In this document: positions 63,196-64,000 of the stretch, piece after piece | How the letters are laid out: each line of letters starts with the position of its first letter | How positions within the stretch are numbered: the stretch's first letter is position 1 | Assembly: GCA_024244705.1 (NCBI GenBank) | Contig: JAAEOK010000018.1 | Span: forward strand, 1 to 64,000 | DNA length: 64,000 nucleotides | Source of the DNA: Alphaproteobacteria bacterium | Lineage (GTDB): Bacteria > Pseudomonadota > Alphaproteobacteria > JAAEOK01 | Direction of reading: 5' to 3' | Position numbers and translations under genes: made by a program | Notes under the pieces: generated by a model | The model's input: only the letters and a program-made list of their open reading frames with translations | Database searches by the model: none | What the model was told of the DNA's origin: nothing

Positions 63196-64000
63196 CTATC
63201 GGCTTATGGGGTCCGCCGCCTGAACCACCCTGGGGTAGTAGAGCCCGAGCGTAACCGCACGGGCGACCATGTAGACCATCAGTGCCAGCCACAGCCCGTG
63301 GTTGCCCATGATTGGGAGCAACAGATGGACCGCGGCGAGATAGATCGCCACCGATACGATCATCGCGTTGCGCATTTCGCCGGTGCGGGTGGCGCCGATG
63401 AAGATGCCGTCGAGCTGGAAGCTCCACACCGAGATCAGCGGCATCACGATGGCCCAGGGCAGGAACTGCGCCGCCGCCGAACGGACCTCTTCGATCCCGG
63501 TCAGAACACCGATGATTTCGGTGCCGAGCAGGGCGTAGACGAGAACGTAGATCCCGGAGATCGCGAACGCCCACTGCGTCGTCACCGAAACGCCGGCGCG
63601 CAAAGCTTCCCGGTTGCGCGCGCCGACCGCGCCGCCGATCAGCGCCTCGGCGGCGAAGGCGAAACCGTCGAGGCCGTAGGCCATGAAATGCTGGAAGTGC
63701 ATCAGAACCGCGTTCGCCGCCAGCAGCACGTCGCCCATACGCGCCGACTGGGCGGTGAAGTAGGAAAACGCGAAGATCAGGCACAGGGTACGGATAAAGA
63801 TATCGCCGTTGACGCGAGCGAACGCGATCAGCCGCGTCCGGTCGAGGATTTGATCGCGACGCCAATTTCCGCCGGCCGCGATCAGCGCACGGTGCACGAT
63901 CCAAAGTCCGAGGAGGGCGGCGCTGTATTCCGAAATGACGGTTGCAAACGCCACACCTTCGACGCCCCAGCCGAGGCCGAGGACGAACCACAGGTCGAGG
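63196..64000 (-). CDS. MATE family efflux transporter (DinF-like), C-terminal part
   Basis: The frame is open to the right window edge; the N-terminal half lies outside. The visible part carries LGWGVEGVAFATVISEY (a DinF-type segment), then further membrane helices such as TLCLIFAFSYFTAQS and FAFAAEALIGGAVGARN. The family exports drugs or organic cations by H+ or Na+ antiport. The GTG at 63954 is only an internal codon: the coding sequence clearly continues upstream of it. Confidence 0.85.
   Translation of the reverse strand, partial: LDLWFVLGLGWGVEGVAFATVISEYSAALLGLWIVHRALIAAGGNWRRDQILDRTRLIAFARVNGDIFIRTLCLIFAFSYFTAQSARMGDVLLAANAVLMHFQHFMAYGLDGFAFAAEALIGGAVGARNREALRAGVSVTTQWAFAISGIYVLVYALLGTEIIGVLTGIEEVRSAAAQFLPWAIVMPLISVWSFQLDGIFIGATRTGEMRNAMIVSVAIYLAAVHLLLPIMGNHGLWLALMVYMVARAVTLGLYYPRVVQAADPISR

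Overview
The window is high-GC, densely coded chromosomal DNA from an alphaproteobacterium, most like the Rhodospirillales. The signs are a SUF-only Fe-S operon led by an Rrf2 regulator, a Caulobacter-type ceramide cluster, an Lhr-like helicase with PdeM, a long PutA, DUF6356 and SapC proteins, and GC-rich codon use. I saw no rRNA, tRNA, CRISPR array, phage or plasmid genes. The organism call is inferred from gene content. All similarity statements rest on motif recognition, without a database search.

Left part (1-20.5 kb). The left edge holds the end of an IS5-type insertion sequence. A CYTH-CHAD protein and a VIT-family transporter follow. Next is a tight catabolic operon (3349-8753): cytochrome c, FAD monooxygenase, acyl-CoA dehydrogenase, class III CoA-transferase and a mesaconyl-C4-CoA hydratase-like enzyme. 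After these come an MltF-like transglycosylase, an M24 peptidase, a lectin-like exported protein, an amino-acid binding protein, SapC, the Lhr-like helicase and PdeM with a tiny lipoprotein between them, and an Lrp regulator paired with an amine/amino-acid oxidase.

Sphingolipid block (20.5-28.4 kb). All genes are on the minus strand, in transcription order: MlaC-like lipid carrier, acyl-AMP ligase (AasR), ketoreductase (CerR), acyl carrier protein, serine palmitoyltransferase, fatty-acid hydroxylase, GNAT-fold ceramide synthase (bCerS) and MsrA. The set contains every enzyme of the described bacterial ceramide route, plus a hydroxylase that could modify the product.

SUF block (28.8-36 kb). 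A glycine-zipper lipoprotein ends in a strong terminator. It is followed by an Rrf2/IscR-type regulator and sufB-C-D-S-U-T-A. The regulator's promoter contains a perfect match to the IscR type-1 core, lying over the -10 box. Two long palindromes separate sufT from sufA.

Middle (36-52.2 kb). This part holds a DUF4410 lipoprotein, a ferritin-like diiron protein, an extensin-like protein, glycerol kinase, a 1340-residue PutA, a histidine kinase overlapping a HerA-type ATPase, a peptidoglycan-binding protein, an MFS transporter, a GST, a rhodanese and a phosphotransferase.

Right part (52.2-64 kb). A cobalt-type nitrile hydratase locus is split in an unusual way: alpha, two tandem copies of the beta N-terminal domain, a separate beta C-terminal domain carrying a frameshift, then the activator and a TTG-started GST. 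A two-subunit TPP decarboxylase of the sulfopyruvate/phosphonopyruvate type is divergent from it. Beyond lie a GFA protein, an NQO1-like quinone reductase, a flavin reductase, a corA with an in-frame stop, a CPA1 antiporter with a cyclic-nucleotide-binding domain, an NrtS-like protein, a methyltransferase and a MATE transporter cut by the right edge.
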